Shown piece by piece: positions 23,846 through 32,703 of a stretch of DNA of 46,735 nucleotides. The notes under the pieces were generated by a model. It ran no database searches and had not been told where the DNA came from. It saw nothing but the letters and a program-made list of their open reading frames with translations. The stretch is from a virus, in the IMG/VR virus record IMGVR_UViG_3300034072_001749, positions 1 to 46,735 of that record. One strand, given 5' to 3'. The translations under genes and the position numbers were made by a program. Each line of letters opens with the position of its first letter. Within the stretch, counting starts at the first letter, position 1.

Positions 23846-24064
23846 ATGACGGTGAGTCGCATAGATCAGCTGATTGACGAGATAGAGTGGAGGTTCTGCG
23901 CGCCAATCGTCGATGAAGAGGCAGCCGTGGGCGCACTACAGGCGCTCTACGCGCATCTGAACGAAAGCCATGCTGATCTGACGGTCGAGCATGAGGCGCG
24001 ACTTGACGATATTCAGAGGCGGTTTCGCGCTGGCCCCGGCCTGTTCAAGGGCGATCTGCACTAG
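23846..24064 (+). CDS. Small hypothetical partner of the HEPN-like gene
   Basis: This 72-residue acidic protein begins MTVSRIDQLIDEIEWRFCAP. It lies 42 nt after the HEPN-like gene on the same strand and could be co-transcribed. It is helical, with no known domain. It could be an antitoxin or partner, but only position supports this. The ribosome binding site is weak. Confidence 0.5.
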   Translation: MTVSRIDQLIDEIEWRFCAPIVDEEAAVGALQALYAHLNESHADLTVEHEARLDDIQRRFRAGPGLFKGDLH

Positions 24065-24154
24065 CTGGTTTCCGGCGATGCGTGTCCCAACGCAAAATCA
24101 TGCTATGAGCGGCGTCAGAGGGCCCGGAGCGGTATGCGACCTGCCGTGCCTTTC

Positions 24155-24240
24155 GACCCCAGGGCGGATGTGCTTCCCCAAGCATGCCCTGGGGTCAATC
24201 GATCCCGGCGCCCGCCCTAGTGCTTTTGGGGGGTCGGGAT
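24155..24240 (+). terminator. Hairpin pair after the cargo operon
   Basis: Stem 1 pairs 24155-24165 with 24186-24196 perfectly (GACCCCAGGGC / GCCCTGGGGTC), with an inner TGCTT/AAGCA stem in its loop. Stem 2 pairs 24202-24207 with 24235-24240 (ATCCCG/CGGGAT), with CCC/GGG inside, and is followed by an AT-rich TATCTATTTAATATAATTAT. They likely terminate cargo transcripts; a structured RNA is another option. Confidence 0.5.
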
Positions 24241-24300
24241 TATCTATTTAATATAATTATGCGAGTTTGTTGGTAATTTAGTTGCGAATCTCTTGCGGGA

Positions 24301-24537
24301 TTGACACAGGTTCGGGCGTCATCAGTGCGACCCGATGGCTTTCCCGGCGTACTCGACATGCTTCCGGGAAATTTCTCCGACGCCTGGACCTGGGGACCGG
24401 TCTGGGCGTCGGGGATTTCTTCTTCCTCTCGGGAAACATACGCCCTATCTGGCGATTGCTGGCTGCTCAGCGGTTGCCAGCGATCCCGGCGCCTGCCCCT
24501 CGCTGTTGCGACCGGGCGCCGGGATCACCTGTGTCAA
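24301..24537. repeat. 237-bp segment bounded by an 11-bp inverted repeat
   Basis: TTGACACAGGT (24301-24311) is repeated inverted at 24527-24537. Inside are further stems: CCGACGCC/GGCGTCGG (24377-24384/24405-24412) and GATCCCGGCGCC/GGCGCCGGGATC (24482-24493/24515-24526, 12 bp). No gene is seen. The right repeat provides the stop codon of the tail gene 24534-25301. It could be a terminator, a structured RNA or a miniature insertion. Confidence 0.45.
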
Positions 24538-25301
24538 ATCACCAAGCCGCCGGATGCCAGAACGGCGGCCTGCAATCCCGTATAGCAGGACAGCACCTGA
24601 TTGTTGGTCAGCCTGCCAGCGTAGAAGGCCAGCGCCGCGATATCGACCGGGTCGGCGTAAGTGCTGTCGCTCGCAGCGCCCTCAGCATAGCGTCCGATTC
24701 CAAAGTGCAACGCGCCGCCGACAACCGCGACCGTAGTCGCAACGGTGTTGAATATCGCGTCTTCGCCGGGGTTTTTGCGGATCGCGACAACCTCGTTCGG
24801 CGCCCAGATGCCGCCCACCATGTTATGACCGGTGCCGCGATAAGCGGTTTCAGGAACTGCGGAGAAACTTGACCCGGCCCCGCCGTTCCGAACAGCCGCC
24901 TGCACATCGGAGCCAGCCGTCGTCAGCAGGCCGACATGCTTTGTCGTCACCGCATCGGAGCCACCAACGATCGCCGCCACCGCATCAGCCGACGTCCGTG
25001 CTACAGCGAGGATGGTAAAGCCGGTGTTGCCGGAGGCAGCGAACAAATCATCGCCGGAGAAGGGGGCGATGTATCCGGCCGGGAACGCGCCGATCGCGCT
25101 CGACGCCGCCCCCTCCACCGGCGCGCCTGTGCGCGCAAGATTGCGGTCGTTGCCCGAATAATCGCGCAACACATCCAGAGGCGCATCGGTGCCCAGAAGG
25201 TAGAATGCATATAAGGCGTCCGCAAAGTTCGGAAGCCAAGGCTGGTCATAACCAACATTGTAGATGGATGCGTCGGCGTCTTTGCAAATGAGAACTGGCA
25301 T
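24534..25301 (-). CDS. Tail-fibre-associated protein, lectin-like
   Basis: This 255-residue protein starts MPVLICKDADASIYNVGYDQ, with AAAGGA before the ATG. Its beta-rich sequence with GNTGFTILAVART and ALHFGIGRYAEGAASDS resembles laminin-G/concanavalin-like receptor-binding domains. It ends the J-I-fibre operon right after the spike gene, so a role in host attachment is likely. Confidence 0.6.
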   Translation of the reverse strand: MPVLICKDADASIYNVGYDQPWLPNFADALYAFYLLGTDAPLDVLRDYSGNDRNLARTGAPVEGAASSAIGAFPAGYIAPFSGDDLFAASGNTGFTILAVARTSADAVAAIVGGSDAVTTKHVGLLTTAGSDVQAAVRNGGAGSSFSAVPETAYRGTGHNMVGGIWAPNEVVAIRKNPGEDAIFNTVATTVAVVGGALHFGIGRYAEGAASDSTYADPVDIAALAFYAGRLTNNQVLSCYTGLQAAVLASGGLVI

Positions 25302-25305
25302 GTCG

Positions 25306-27159
25306 TTATCCTTTGACCTTCCGGAAGATTGGGCACCAGTTGTCCATTCTGAGGCCCTTATAGGTGATGCTGTCGCCTTGCCTGTCGCGCAGATTGCCGC
25401 GCGGGCCACTGGTCGGCCCGGTAACGTCGCCAAGGCCCGTTCCCCAAGCGTATCGGACCTCAGAGCCTGCCGACAGCACACCGCCCGAATGCTTTATCAG
25501 AACACGATCGGTTCCGATCAGCGAAACGCCGGTGATTGCGACGGCGGCGCCCGCATTGTTTACGAGCGAAAAGCCGTAGTTTCCGGGGTTCGTAACGGTT
25601 GCGGTATCGAATACCAATGAGCCCTCCGGCACATCGAAGGGCACGATAACGGAGCCGTTCAACCAGGTCGGGGCCAGCGGTCGAAGGTGACGCGGCTTAA
25701 CCCCATCGAAAAGCCAGCGCTTCCAGGCGATGCCTTCATAGGCGCCAAGCCGACGGTAGCTCGCGGGCGTCAGGTGAGCCAAGTCCGAGTGCGGCATGAA
25801 ATACAACGGCGTCGATAGCGCGAAATTCTCCTCGCTCTCTGCAAGCTCGACCAACGCCATCGCTATCAGCGGATCCGCAGCGTAATGGCGATGGCTCGCG
25901 AACTGATACACAATGCAAGGGATCGGCTGATCCACACCCGTCACACCGGCCGCGTAGGTCCTAAGAGCGCCTACGACCTGGTCTTTTAGTGCCGCCTTGT
26001 AGGTGGCCGGGTTTGTGCCCAGGGCGGTGTCGCGTTCACCCTGCCGCCATGTGATCCCGTGCACGAGATACGGCTGGCCCAGCGCTGCACCACGCGCCTG
26101 CCCGTTGGCCACATCGGCCTGAACGCGCGGCCAGTAGGTGCCGCCGGACTGAAGCGCGGAGATCGGCTGCGACCCCTCGCCCGGTGCAGAGAACAGGAAT
26201 TGCTGGCCGATTGCGCCAATGTCGATCCCATTCTCATCGAGAAGCAACTGGGCGATCATTTCGGCCATGCCGTAGGCGCCTGTTTCGCCATAGCCGTCGT
26301 CCGTGGCTGTATCGGCTTCCTTGAGACCAACGAGAGACGCATAGAAATTCGCGTTGTAGGCCGCGCTCGATACGTTGGCATCGCGCGATCGGAGGCCACC
26401 CTCGAACATACGGGCCCACGCAAGCCCGGCCACTGTCGATATGGCGGGACGGCCGTTCACACCGATTGACACCGACTGACCGTATAGAATGATGTGCGCG
26501 AGCAAAGCCCGTAGCGTGTAGGCCGCTTGTTCTGGAATCGACGCGCTGAATAGCCGGAGGCGCGTCACCTTCGTGCGCGTGCTGGCGATCTCGGCAGTGT
26601 TAGCCTCGGTCGAGGCTTTGAGCGCGTCGATTTCGACGTGCCTCAGACGCTCCGGTGTGACATCGAGGAAGATGCGATCCAGAGCATCCTTCAACCGCAA
26701 GCGATCGGTTGAGGCGTCCGGCACGAGAGCCTGCGCTACCGCATCACTGCGCTCCGACAGAAAATCAATCAGGACGTGCCTGATTGTTTCCGGAGTCACG
26801 TCCAGGAAGACACGATCCTGCCCATCCTTCAAACGCAGGCGATCTGCGGAACCCTCGGGAACCAGAGCTTCCGCCACCGCGTCGCTACGCTCCGCGAGCA
26901 AATCAATCAGGACGTGCCTAATCGTTTCTGGTGTCACGTCCAGGAAGACACGACCCACCCCATCCTTCAAACGCAGGCGATCGTCATGCGTTGGGCGCTC
27001 TACTGCATTATTTATCTCTTCCAGATTGGCGCGCTCATCCACCGTCATGCTGACATTGGTTTCGCCATCTGCAATAGCGTCGGCCGAAATGGTCGCATTG
27101 CCATTGTTGAAATCCTCAATGACTTCCGCCTTGAGCTTCTGAGACGTCTTGATGGCCAT
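25306..27159 (-). CDS. Tail spike with SGNH esterase-like domain and triple repeat
   Basis: The 617-residue protein opens with an N-terminal region, then three 46-residue repeats (60-197). An SGNH/sialate-O-acetylesterase-like domain follows: GQS at 227-229, WRQGERD at 371-377 and SDLAHL at 458-463, giving Ser229 with Asp459-x-x-His462 as likely catalytic residues. Such spikes deacetylate surface polysaccharide. The C-terminus (residues 485-617) is beta-rich. It follows another spike (27163-29568) by 3 nt in the fibre operon. Confidence 0.75.
   Translation of the reverse strand: MAIKTSQKLKAEVIEDFNNGNATISADAIADGETNVSMTVDERANLEEINNAVERPTHDDRLRLKDGVGRVFLDVTPETIRHVLIDLLAERSDAVAEALVPEGSADRLRLKDGQDRVFLDVTPETIRHVLIDFLSERSDAVAQALVPDASTDRLRLKDALDRIFLDVTPERLRHVEIDALKASTEANTAEIASTRTKVTRLRLFSASIPEQAAYTLRALLAHIILYGQSVSIGVNGRPAISTVAGLAWARMFEGGLRSRDANVSSAAYNANFYASLVGLKEADTATDDGYGETGAYGMAEMIAQLLLDENGIDIGAIGQQFLFSAPGEGSQPISALQSGGTYWPRVQADVANGQARGAALGQPYLVHGITWRQGERDTALGTNPATYKAALKDQVVGALRTYAAGVTGVDQPIPCIVYQFASHRHYAADPLIAMALVELAESEENFALSTPLYFMPHSDLAHLTPASYRRLGAYEGIAWKRWLFDGVKPRHLRPLAPTWLNGSVIVPFDVPEGSLVFDTATVTNPGNYGFSLVNNAGAAVAITGVSLIGTDRVLIKHSGGVLSAGSEVRYAWGTGLGDVTGPTSGPRGNLRDRQGDSITYKGLRMDNWCPIFRKVKG
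26569..26982 (-). repeat. Three tandem 138-bp coding repeats
   Basis: Three in-frame units of 46 residues begin DRLRLKD. Units 1 and 2 are nearly identical (RVFLDVTPETIRHVLID shared) and unit 3 has diverged (RIFLDVTPERLRHVEID). They lie in the N-terminal part of the esterase spike and could expand or contract by recombination. Confidence 0.9.
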
Positions 27160-27162
27160 GGA

Positions 27163-29568
27163 TTATGCTCCGTCCGTTTGGTCGCCGACCGCCGCGCCCA
27201 GTTCTTCGGACGTCGGGCGGGTGGGAGAGATGCGCAGCACGCCGTCATCGGCTGACCAGAGCCATGCGATGGTGCCGCCGCCCACGACGGGGCGAATTTC
27301 CAGCGGGGTGGCCATGCCGATATTGGCGACCAGATGGCCGTCATTGGCGATGACCAGGGGCGTGCCGACGCCCACGCCGTTATTGTGCGTGTTGAACTGC
27401 AGATCGCCATTGGCCAGCTGGTGGATCTGGGCCTGAAGTCCGTCCTCATTGAGGAAGTTGATCTTGCGGTCACCCGGCGCGACCAGGTTGACGTTGATTT
27501 CGCCGGCCTCGCTGCGGAAGGTGGGGTTGCCAAGGCTTTCAAAGCCGCCACCGGCCAGCATCGGGATGTTGGTTTCAAGGCGGCGTTCGGCCTGGTCGAT
27601 CAGGCCCGCGTCGATCGCGTTGTTGCCGACATTGACCCATTTGCCCTCCAGCATGCCTGTGGCCGAGCCGCTGACGCGCACCGGATAGCCGACGCCGGTA
27701 TTGACGTAGACGGCATGGGTCATGGTGCGCAGATCGGGTTCGCCTGCGTCCGGAATGGCTCGGCTTTCGATCGCCTGCACGTCGATCAGCAGCGGGCCGC
27801 GCTGGCCGAACACGGCAACGGCGCAGGAATGTTCAGGCGCGCCCTCAACGATGGTGCCGACATTCTCGACATCAACCGCGACGCGGCCGCCGCAGGCCTC
27901 CATGCGCACACCGGCATCGCGGCCGCCAGTGATCTGGCCGCTGATGTCCGCTTTCTTGAAGCCGGTGATCAGGATGCCCGGCCCGTCCATGTCGCGGTTG
28001 ATCATCGCGCCACGCACCGTGACCTGGTCGAACCCGGTGACAGCCAGGCCGCCATCTGCCGGCGTCACGCGGATAGCCTCAGGGACCATCGGCCAGTGCT
28101 TGCTGACATCCTCATAGCCGCTCTCGATGATCGGGCTGTCGATGACGACACGATCGGTGCCGGTGATCACGATGCTGGATTGCCAGACCTTGGGATGGAT
28201 CACCGAGACGCGACCGCGCTGGCGCGCGAAGACATCGCCTGCGGGCCGGCCATACCAGTTGCCCGAGGTCACGAAGCCGCGGCGAAAATGGCGCTGCGCA
28301 GCGGCGGCCTCCGGGCTGTCGGTATCATAGCCGGTGAAGTCGCCCAGCGTGTTGGCCCAGTTGGTGGTCGCGATCGTGGTGGACAGGCCGTCGCGGCCGT
28401 CGAAAATATCATTGATCGACACGATGTCGTAAAATTCTTCGGCCTCGCTATGCACCTCGATATTGGGGCCAAGGGCGGTCCATCCGCCATTGCCGTGCCA
28501 GCGATTGCGCTCCGAATAGAAGCGGGACATCGCGATCTGCGCGCCGCCCTGCATATTGTTGAAGACATCGCAGCCGATCACGGCCCAGTCATTGGACAGC
28601 TTGTCGGTGTCGAGATCGCTCCAGCCAAAGAGGGCATGGCCCCACCAGCCATGGATGCGGCATTCATAGGCCATGAGGCGCTGCACCGCGCCGCCGGAAA
28701 TGGCGTGCCCCTGAATCCACATCCGCCCGTCCGGCGTCTTGGCGGCATAGGCGGAATAGGTCTGGTTAGCCTCATTCCCGTCGATATCGAGCCAGCGGAA
28801 GCCGACGTCGCTGATGTTGCCACCCTCCAGATCTTCCCAGAATTTGGCGTAGAAGAGACCGCCGGGATTATGATCGCCGGGCGCGGCAAGGAATTTGGCG
28901 CGCGAGGCGCGGCTGTTGCCGACCAGTTCGACGCCCGACACAAGCGGGATACGCCCGCGCGGGAAAGGCAGGGTCTGGTCCGCCTGGCCCTTCTCGCGCA
29001 GGTTGAACGTGCCGAAATTTTCATAAGGGCCGCCGCAGACATAGATCTTGTCGCGGCCACCGCAATTGACGCGACCTACACCCCAGGCCTTGGCATCCCA
29101 CATCGCCTGTTTGATGGCTTCGGTGGTTTCGACCCAGTCGCTTTCGACGTCGCTGCCAAGCCGCGCTTTGCCGACGACTTCCCACAGGTTGATGCCGTGG
29201 TGTCGCAGCGATGCGCGCGTGGCGAAATGGGTGCGGACGGTCGCGCCTTCCGGGCCTTTTTCGGCGAGCATGGCTTCGCCATCTTCGGTGGCGACGAAGC
29301 CGCCGCTGGAGCCGTCAGCCGGAACGTCGGCATCGTCCTCAAGCTCCTCCAGGCTCTCATAGATATAGTCCTGGTTGTAGAGCATCTGGCCAAGCGCAGC
29401 GGCTTCGGAGCGATCGGCCTGGACGGCGGCCATATCGACATAGGGGATGGCCAGTTTCTGGACGACGGGCTGCACGCCGCCGCGCACCGTCTGGCCCAGC
29501 TGGACCATGGGGAATTGCTCATTGCCGCTGACTTCATCGGCAAGAGGGAGGGCCGTGATCTTCGCCAT
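27163..29568 (-). CDS. Tail spike protein, beta-helix type
   Basis: This 801-residue protein starts MAKITALPLADEVSGNEQFP. A capsular-spike-type N-terminus with QLGQTVRGGVQP leads to a large beta-helix region (GVELVGNSRASRAKFLAAPG, GISDVGFR-like ISDVGFRWLDIDG). It is likely a polysaccharide-binding or degrading spike. The predicted catalytic residues cannot be assigned from sequence alone. Its C-terminal segment carries SPTRPTSEELGAAVGDQTDG. Confidence 0.75.
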   Translation of the reverse strand: MAKITALPLADEVSGNEQFPMVQLGQTVRGGVQPVVQKLAIPYVDMAAVQADRSEAAALGQMLYNQDYIYESLEELEDDADVPADGSSGGFVATEDGEAMLAEKGPEGATVRTHFATRASLRHHGINLWEVVGKARLGSDVESDWVETTEAIKQAMWDAKAWGVGRVNCGGRDKIYVCGGPYENFGTFNLREKGQADQTLPFPRGRIPLVSGVELVGNSRASRAKFLAAPGDHNPGGLFYAKFWEDLEGGNISDVGFRWLDIDGNEANQTYSAYAAKTPDGRMWIQGHAISGGAVQRLMAYECRIHGWWGHALFGWSDLDTDKLSNDWAVIGCDVFNNMQGGAQIAMSRFYSERNRWHGNGGWTALGPNIEVHSEAEEFYDIVSINDIFDGRDGLSTTIATTNWANTLGDFTGYDTDSPEAAAAQRHFRRGFVTSGNWYGRPAGDVFARQRGRVSVIHPKVWQSSIVITGTDRVVIDSPIIESGYEDVSKHWPMVPEAIRVTPADGGLAVTGFDQVTVRGAMINRDMDGPGILITGFKKADISGQITGGRDAGVRMEACGGRVAVDVENVGTIVEGAPEHSCAVAVFGQRGPLLIDVQAIESRAIPDAGEPDLRTMTHAVYVNTGVGYPVRVSGSATGMLEGKWVNVGNNAIDAGLIDQAERRLETNIPMLAGGGFESLGNPTFRSEAGEINVNLVAPGDRKINFLNEDGLQAQIHQLANGDLQFNTHNNGVGVGTPLVIANDGHLVANIGMATPLEIRPVVGGGTIAWLWSADDGVLRISPTRPTSEELGAAVGDQTDGA

Positions 29569-29571
29569 GGG

Positions 29572-30036
29572 CTATTCCTTCGGCCAGGCAGGGTGATTGG
29601 CGATGTCGATGGCGGCGAGCGCGGCATCGTCGGCGGCGCTGATTTGCGCCTCGATCGTGTCGGAGGCGGTGCGCACGGCGTCGATCGCATCGAAGCGGGC
29701 CGATGCCGGCGTGCCGATCCGATCGAGCGGCGGCCAGGTCGCGGCGAACCGGATATCGTTCAACTGCTGCCAGACCGGCGCTATGGCGGTGATGCGGCGC
29801 GATGCCTCCCGCTTGACCTGACGAACCAGGGCGGCGCGCCGGGCGGCGATGGAAGCGCTGGGGCGGCGCAGGCGAGGCTTGCCATTGTCCCCGGCCTCGA
29901 TCGCGGCGCCGGCGGCCTGGGCAAGCATGAGTTCGCGGTGACGGGCGGCGGTCAGGGGCTGCGCGTCGGCGGGCAGATCGGTGTTGATCCGATCATCGAA
30001 GAAGCCGTGCGCGGAGGCGGAATAATAGAGCGCCAT
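29572..30036 (-). CDS. Tail fibre assembly protein-like
   Basis: This 154-residue protein begins MALYYSASAHGFFDDRINTD, the typical start of tail-fibre assembly chaperones (MxxYYSxSxxGFY). It has a helical C-terminus with VWQQLNDIRFAATWPPLDR. It sits between the H-like fibre and the spikes, where a P2 G-type chaperone is expected. Confidence 0.8.
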   Translation of the reverse strand: MALYYSASAHGFFDDRINTDLPADAQPLTAARHRELMLAQAAGAAIEAGDNGKPRLRRPSASIAARRAALVRQVKREASRRITAIAPVWQQLNDIRFAATWPPLDRIGTPASARFDAIDAVRTASDTIEAQISAADDAALAAIDIANHPAWPKE

Positions 30037-30039
30037 GTG

Positions 30040-31131
30040 TCAGACCCCCAACGCGAAGAAGATGCGCGTGGCGCTGCTGTCGTCGGCGCTGAAAACCGAA
30101 AAGCCGGTCTGGCTGATCGAGGAGGCGACCAGCACCGGCGGGTTGTCCTGGCTGTCGGCGCCGCCGCTGACGCCGCCGTCGGACACGACGCCGAAGCATT
30201 CGGCGGGGAAGCTGATCGGGAACAGCGTGGACGAAGTTGCATTGGGCGAAGCGGAGAAGCGGCCCCATTGCAGGATCAGGCCGCCAAGGCCGGGTAGATA
30301 GGCATAGCCATTTTGCGCGAGCAGGCGTGGCAGGCCCGACAAGGCGGCGGGCGTCACGGCGCGGTCGGTGGCGCTGCCGGCGCCGACATCGGCGGCGGAC
30401 GCGGCCAGCACGGTCAGCACCCTACTGGCGCTGAGATTGCCGCCACCGCTGACCAGGCCGCCGCCGGTGATGGTGCGAGCGACCAGGGCGGCGATGATGG
30501 CATCAAAGCCGTCCGACAGGGCGGCAAGGTCGGCATCGGTTTCGGCCGCCAGATCGGCGATGGCCGCGCCGATCGCGGCAGTGAGCGCAGCCGACAGGGC
30601 GGCCAGGCGCTGGGCAAGGGTGAGCGGGGTGATGATCCGCTCATGATCGGTGCCGGTGGCCGCTTCTTGCTGCGTGGCGATTTCGGCGACGCCCTTGACC
30701 GTCTCGCTCGCCTGCGGGTTCAGGAACAGGACGTCGCCAAATTCGATCGCACCGGCGACGGGCGAGCCGAAGGCGATGTCCTGGACCAGCAGCATGGTGG
30801 TCGCCGAGACCTTGCGGAAGAGCGGGTCTTCCTGGGCATAGACGGCGAACAATGTGCCATCAGCCAGATAAAGGCCAAAGCCCCGCAGTTCGAAGGCATC
30901 CTGGGTCGCATCGATCGCGGTCATGTGGATGATCGTTTCGCTGACAGACTGGCCCGACACCGTGTCCAGGCGCTTAAATTCACCCGGCAGTGCGTCGATC
31001 GTCGGCGCGGGCGTGAAGCCGGTTTCCGTGAGGCCCACCGCTTCGATGCGAATGGTGTCGGCGCCGCCCTCCTGCGCGTTGACAAGGGCATCAAGGCCGG
31101 CTTGCGTGACGATAAGCTGCAGCGGCTGCAT
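30040..31131 (-). CDS. Tail fibre protein (P2 H-like)
   Basis: This 363-residue protein has the phage tail-fibre N-terminal domain (QAGLDALVNAQEGGADTIRI, VRKVSATTMLLV-like RKVSATTMLLVQDI, GDVLFLNPQASETVKGVAEI). A repetitive coiled middle and a short C-terminal knob (LILQWGRFS, FSVFSADDSSATRIFFALGV) follow. It attaches to I/J of the baseplate. Confidence 0.85.
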   Translation of the reverse strand: MQPLQLIVTQAGLDALVNAQEGGADTIRIEAVGLTETGFTPAPTIDALPGEFKRLDTVSGQSVSETIIHMTAIDATQDAFELRGFGLYLADGTLFAVYAQEDPLFRKVSATTMLLVQDIAFGSPVAGAIEFGDVLFLNPQASETVKGVAEIATQQEAATGTDHERIITPLTLAQRLAALSAALTAAIGAAIADLAAETDADLAALSDGFDAIIAALVARTITGGGLVSGGGNLSASRVLTVLAASAADVGAGSATDRAVTPAALSGLPRLLAQNGYAYLPGLGGLILQWGRFSASPNATSSTLFPISFPAECFGVVSDGGVSGGADSQDNPPVLVASSISQTGFSVFSADDSSATRIFFALGV

Positions 31132-31134
31132 AGC

Positions 31135-31782
31135 TCAATGCTCCAAAAATGCGCGGGTTTCGGCGAGGATCGGCTCGCCCTGTTCTGTCTGCAGATAGCT
31201 GTCCCAGATCGGGTCTTGGGCGGCGTCCGTATCGGCCCGCTCGTCGAGGCGGCCTTGCCCAGCGATGCCGGAGGCCGACACCAGCCAGGCCTGGACATCG
31301 GCCTGCATGCGGTAGACGGCGGTGAAATCGGCGCGAACCGGCTTCACCTGGGCAATGTCGCGCAGGATCTGCGCCACCGTCAGATCATCATAGACGATGT
31401 CGCTGTCGGCCAGCAGCGGCAGCTCAAGCCGGAACGTGTAGGGATCGAGCGTCTCGCGATCCCTGAACCATTCTACGATCTGGATCATCGGATCGAAGCG
31501 ATCGAGCACGGTGCGCAGCGAGGCGGGCGTGCCCTTGCGCCGCTGAAAGGCGATGGCGTCGGCAATGGCCGCGCGCTTTTCCGCCTCGCTCCAGGCCGAG
31601 TCCCAAATATCGATCGACAATTGCCAGGCAAGCCAGGGCAGCAGGGATGCGTCGATGGTCCAGGGGTTCCACAGCGTGTCGATCGCAACCGGCACCTGTT
31701 CGAGCGAAAGGGCCGGCGCGACCGACAGCGCGCGCTCCAGCGGCGTGGCGTTAGGCGGCAGCAGATGGGCGGGATCGGCCAT
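31135..31782 (-). CDS. I: Tail protein I
   Basis: This 215-residue P2 gpI homologue has LLPPNATPLERALSVAPALS, LVPWLAWQLSIDIWDSAWSE-like LLPWLAWQLSIDIWDSAW and GTPASLRTVLDRF. It joins J in the baseplate and holds the fibres. The start is adjacent to the J stop. Confidence 0.94.
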   Translation of the reverse strand: MADPAHLLPPNATPLERALSVAPALSLEQVPVAIDTLWNPWTIDASLLPWLAWQLSIDIWDSAWSEAEKRAAIADAIAFQRRKGTPASLRTVLDRFDPMIQIVEWFRDRETLDPYTFRLELPLLADSDIVYDDLTVAQILRDIAQVKPVRADFTAVYRMQADVQAWLVSASGIAGQGRLDERADTDAAQDPIWDSYLQTEQGEPILAETRAFLEH

Positions 31783-32633
31783 CAGAGCGCCTCGATCAGG
31801 ATGGAGGTGGGAAAGGCAGCCTGGGTCCGGCTGATCGCGATATCGGCCGCCGGGCTGATCAGTTGCAGCGTCTCGACGCCTGCGACCTGCAATGCACCGG
31901 CATGGCCTGAATAGCTGACGAGGCGACCGAGCTTGCGGCGTGTGGCCAGATAGGCGTCGAGCGCGGCCCGCGCGGTGGACAGGACCAGTTCCGTGTCGGG
32001 ACCATAGGCGATCTGCAGCCGGGCATGGATCGCATATTCTACGATTTCTGCGCTCTGCACCGTGACATGGTCGGTCAGCGGGCGCACCTCATCATGGGTG
32101 ACGATGGCTTCGACAGCGGCGATCTGGAGGGCGCTGGCAGTGCCGTCACCCGTAGCGCTCAGCAGGCTGACCAGCACTTCGCCCGGCGCGGGCATGATGG
32201 CGCTGGCGTCCGAGATGGTGACGTCGGCCGACAATGCGTGGAAGACATAAGCGCTTTCGGGGCCGGCCACCGAATAGCTGTCGGGGGCGAGCTGGACGCG
32301 GCGCAGCAGCGACGTGTCGTCTTCGCCATCGAGCCGCTCGACGCCGAAATAGGCGGCCAGGTTCTCCAGATCCGCCCCGGTGGCATAGGGCAGCAGCATC
32401 GACACGGCGCGCTCATTGAAATTCTGGCGCATGAGGAGTTCGCGATAGGCGAAAACCTCCACCAGTTTCATGGCCGGGTCGCTTTCAACCAGGGCGTCAA
32501 AGTCCGCGTAGCGCGTCTGGAAATCGGCCAGCATCTGACTTTTGATCGTATCGAAGCTGAGCGTTTCGATCACCTGCGGTGCGGGCAAACGCGACAGGTC
32601 GACGGCGACGGATGCGGACGGGAGGCTGGCCAT
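31782..32633 (-). CDS. J: Baseplate protein J
   Basis: This 283-residue P2 gpJ homologue has VDLSRLPAPQVIETLSF (P2 has DLNQLPAPDVVEEL), AYRELLMRQNFNERAVSML and QLAPDSYSVAGPESAY. I chose MASLPSASVAV at 32633; an ATG at 32657 is possible, as neither has a clear ribosome binding site. It is first in the J-I-fibre operon and lies 43 nt from late operator B. Confidence 0.93.
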   Translation of the reverse strand: MASLPSASVAVDLSRLPAPQVIETLSFDTIKSQMLADFQTRYADFDALVESDPAMKLVEVFAYRELLMRQNFNERAVSMLLPYATGADLENLAAYFGVERLDGEDDTSLLRRVQLAPDSYSVAGPESAYVFHALSADVTISDASAIMPAPGEVLVSLLSATGDGTASALQIAAVEAIVTHDEVRPLTDHVTVQSAEIVEYAIHARLQIAYGPDTELVLSTARAALDAYLATRRKLGRLVSYSGHAGALQVAGVETLQLISPAADIAISRTQAAFPTSILIEAL

Positions 32634-32675
32634 GGCCCATGTCGGCGCGGCGGCCATGCAAGGTTAAGGCAGCGC

Positions 32676-32700
32676 TGTCGTCATGACGGGGATGACGACA
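32676..32700. promoter_or_regulatory. Late-operon operator B (candidate Ogr site)
   Basis: On the minus strand TGTCGT, then CATCCCCGTCATG, then ACGACA form a 25-bp motif with a perfect 10-bp inverted repeat CTGTCGTCAT/ATGACGACAG (32675-32684 and 32692-32701). It lies between S and J and just upstream of J. Spacing and sequence match sites A and C. Confidence 0.78.
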
Positions 32701-32703
32701 GGG

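Noticed and set aside
27334-30297. 987-codon open frame on the plus strand opposite the beta-helix spike
   Set aside because: Antisense shadow of GC-rich coding sequence; no domain, no ribosome binding site, and it covers several confirmed minus-strand genes.
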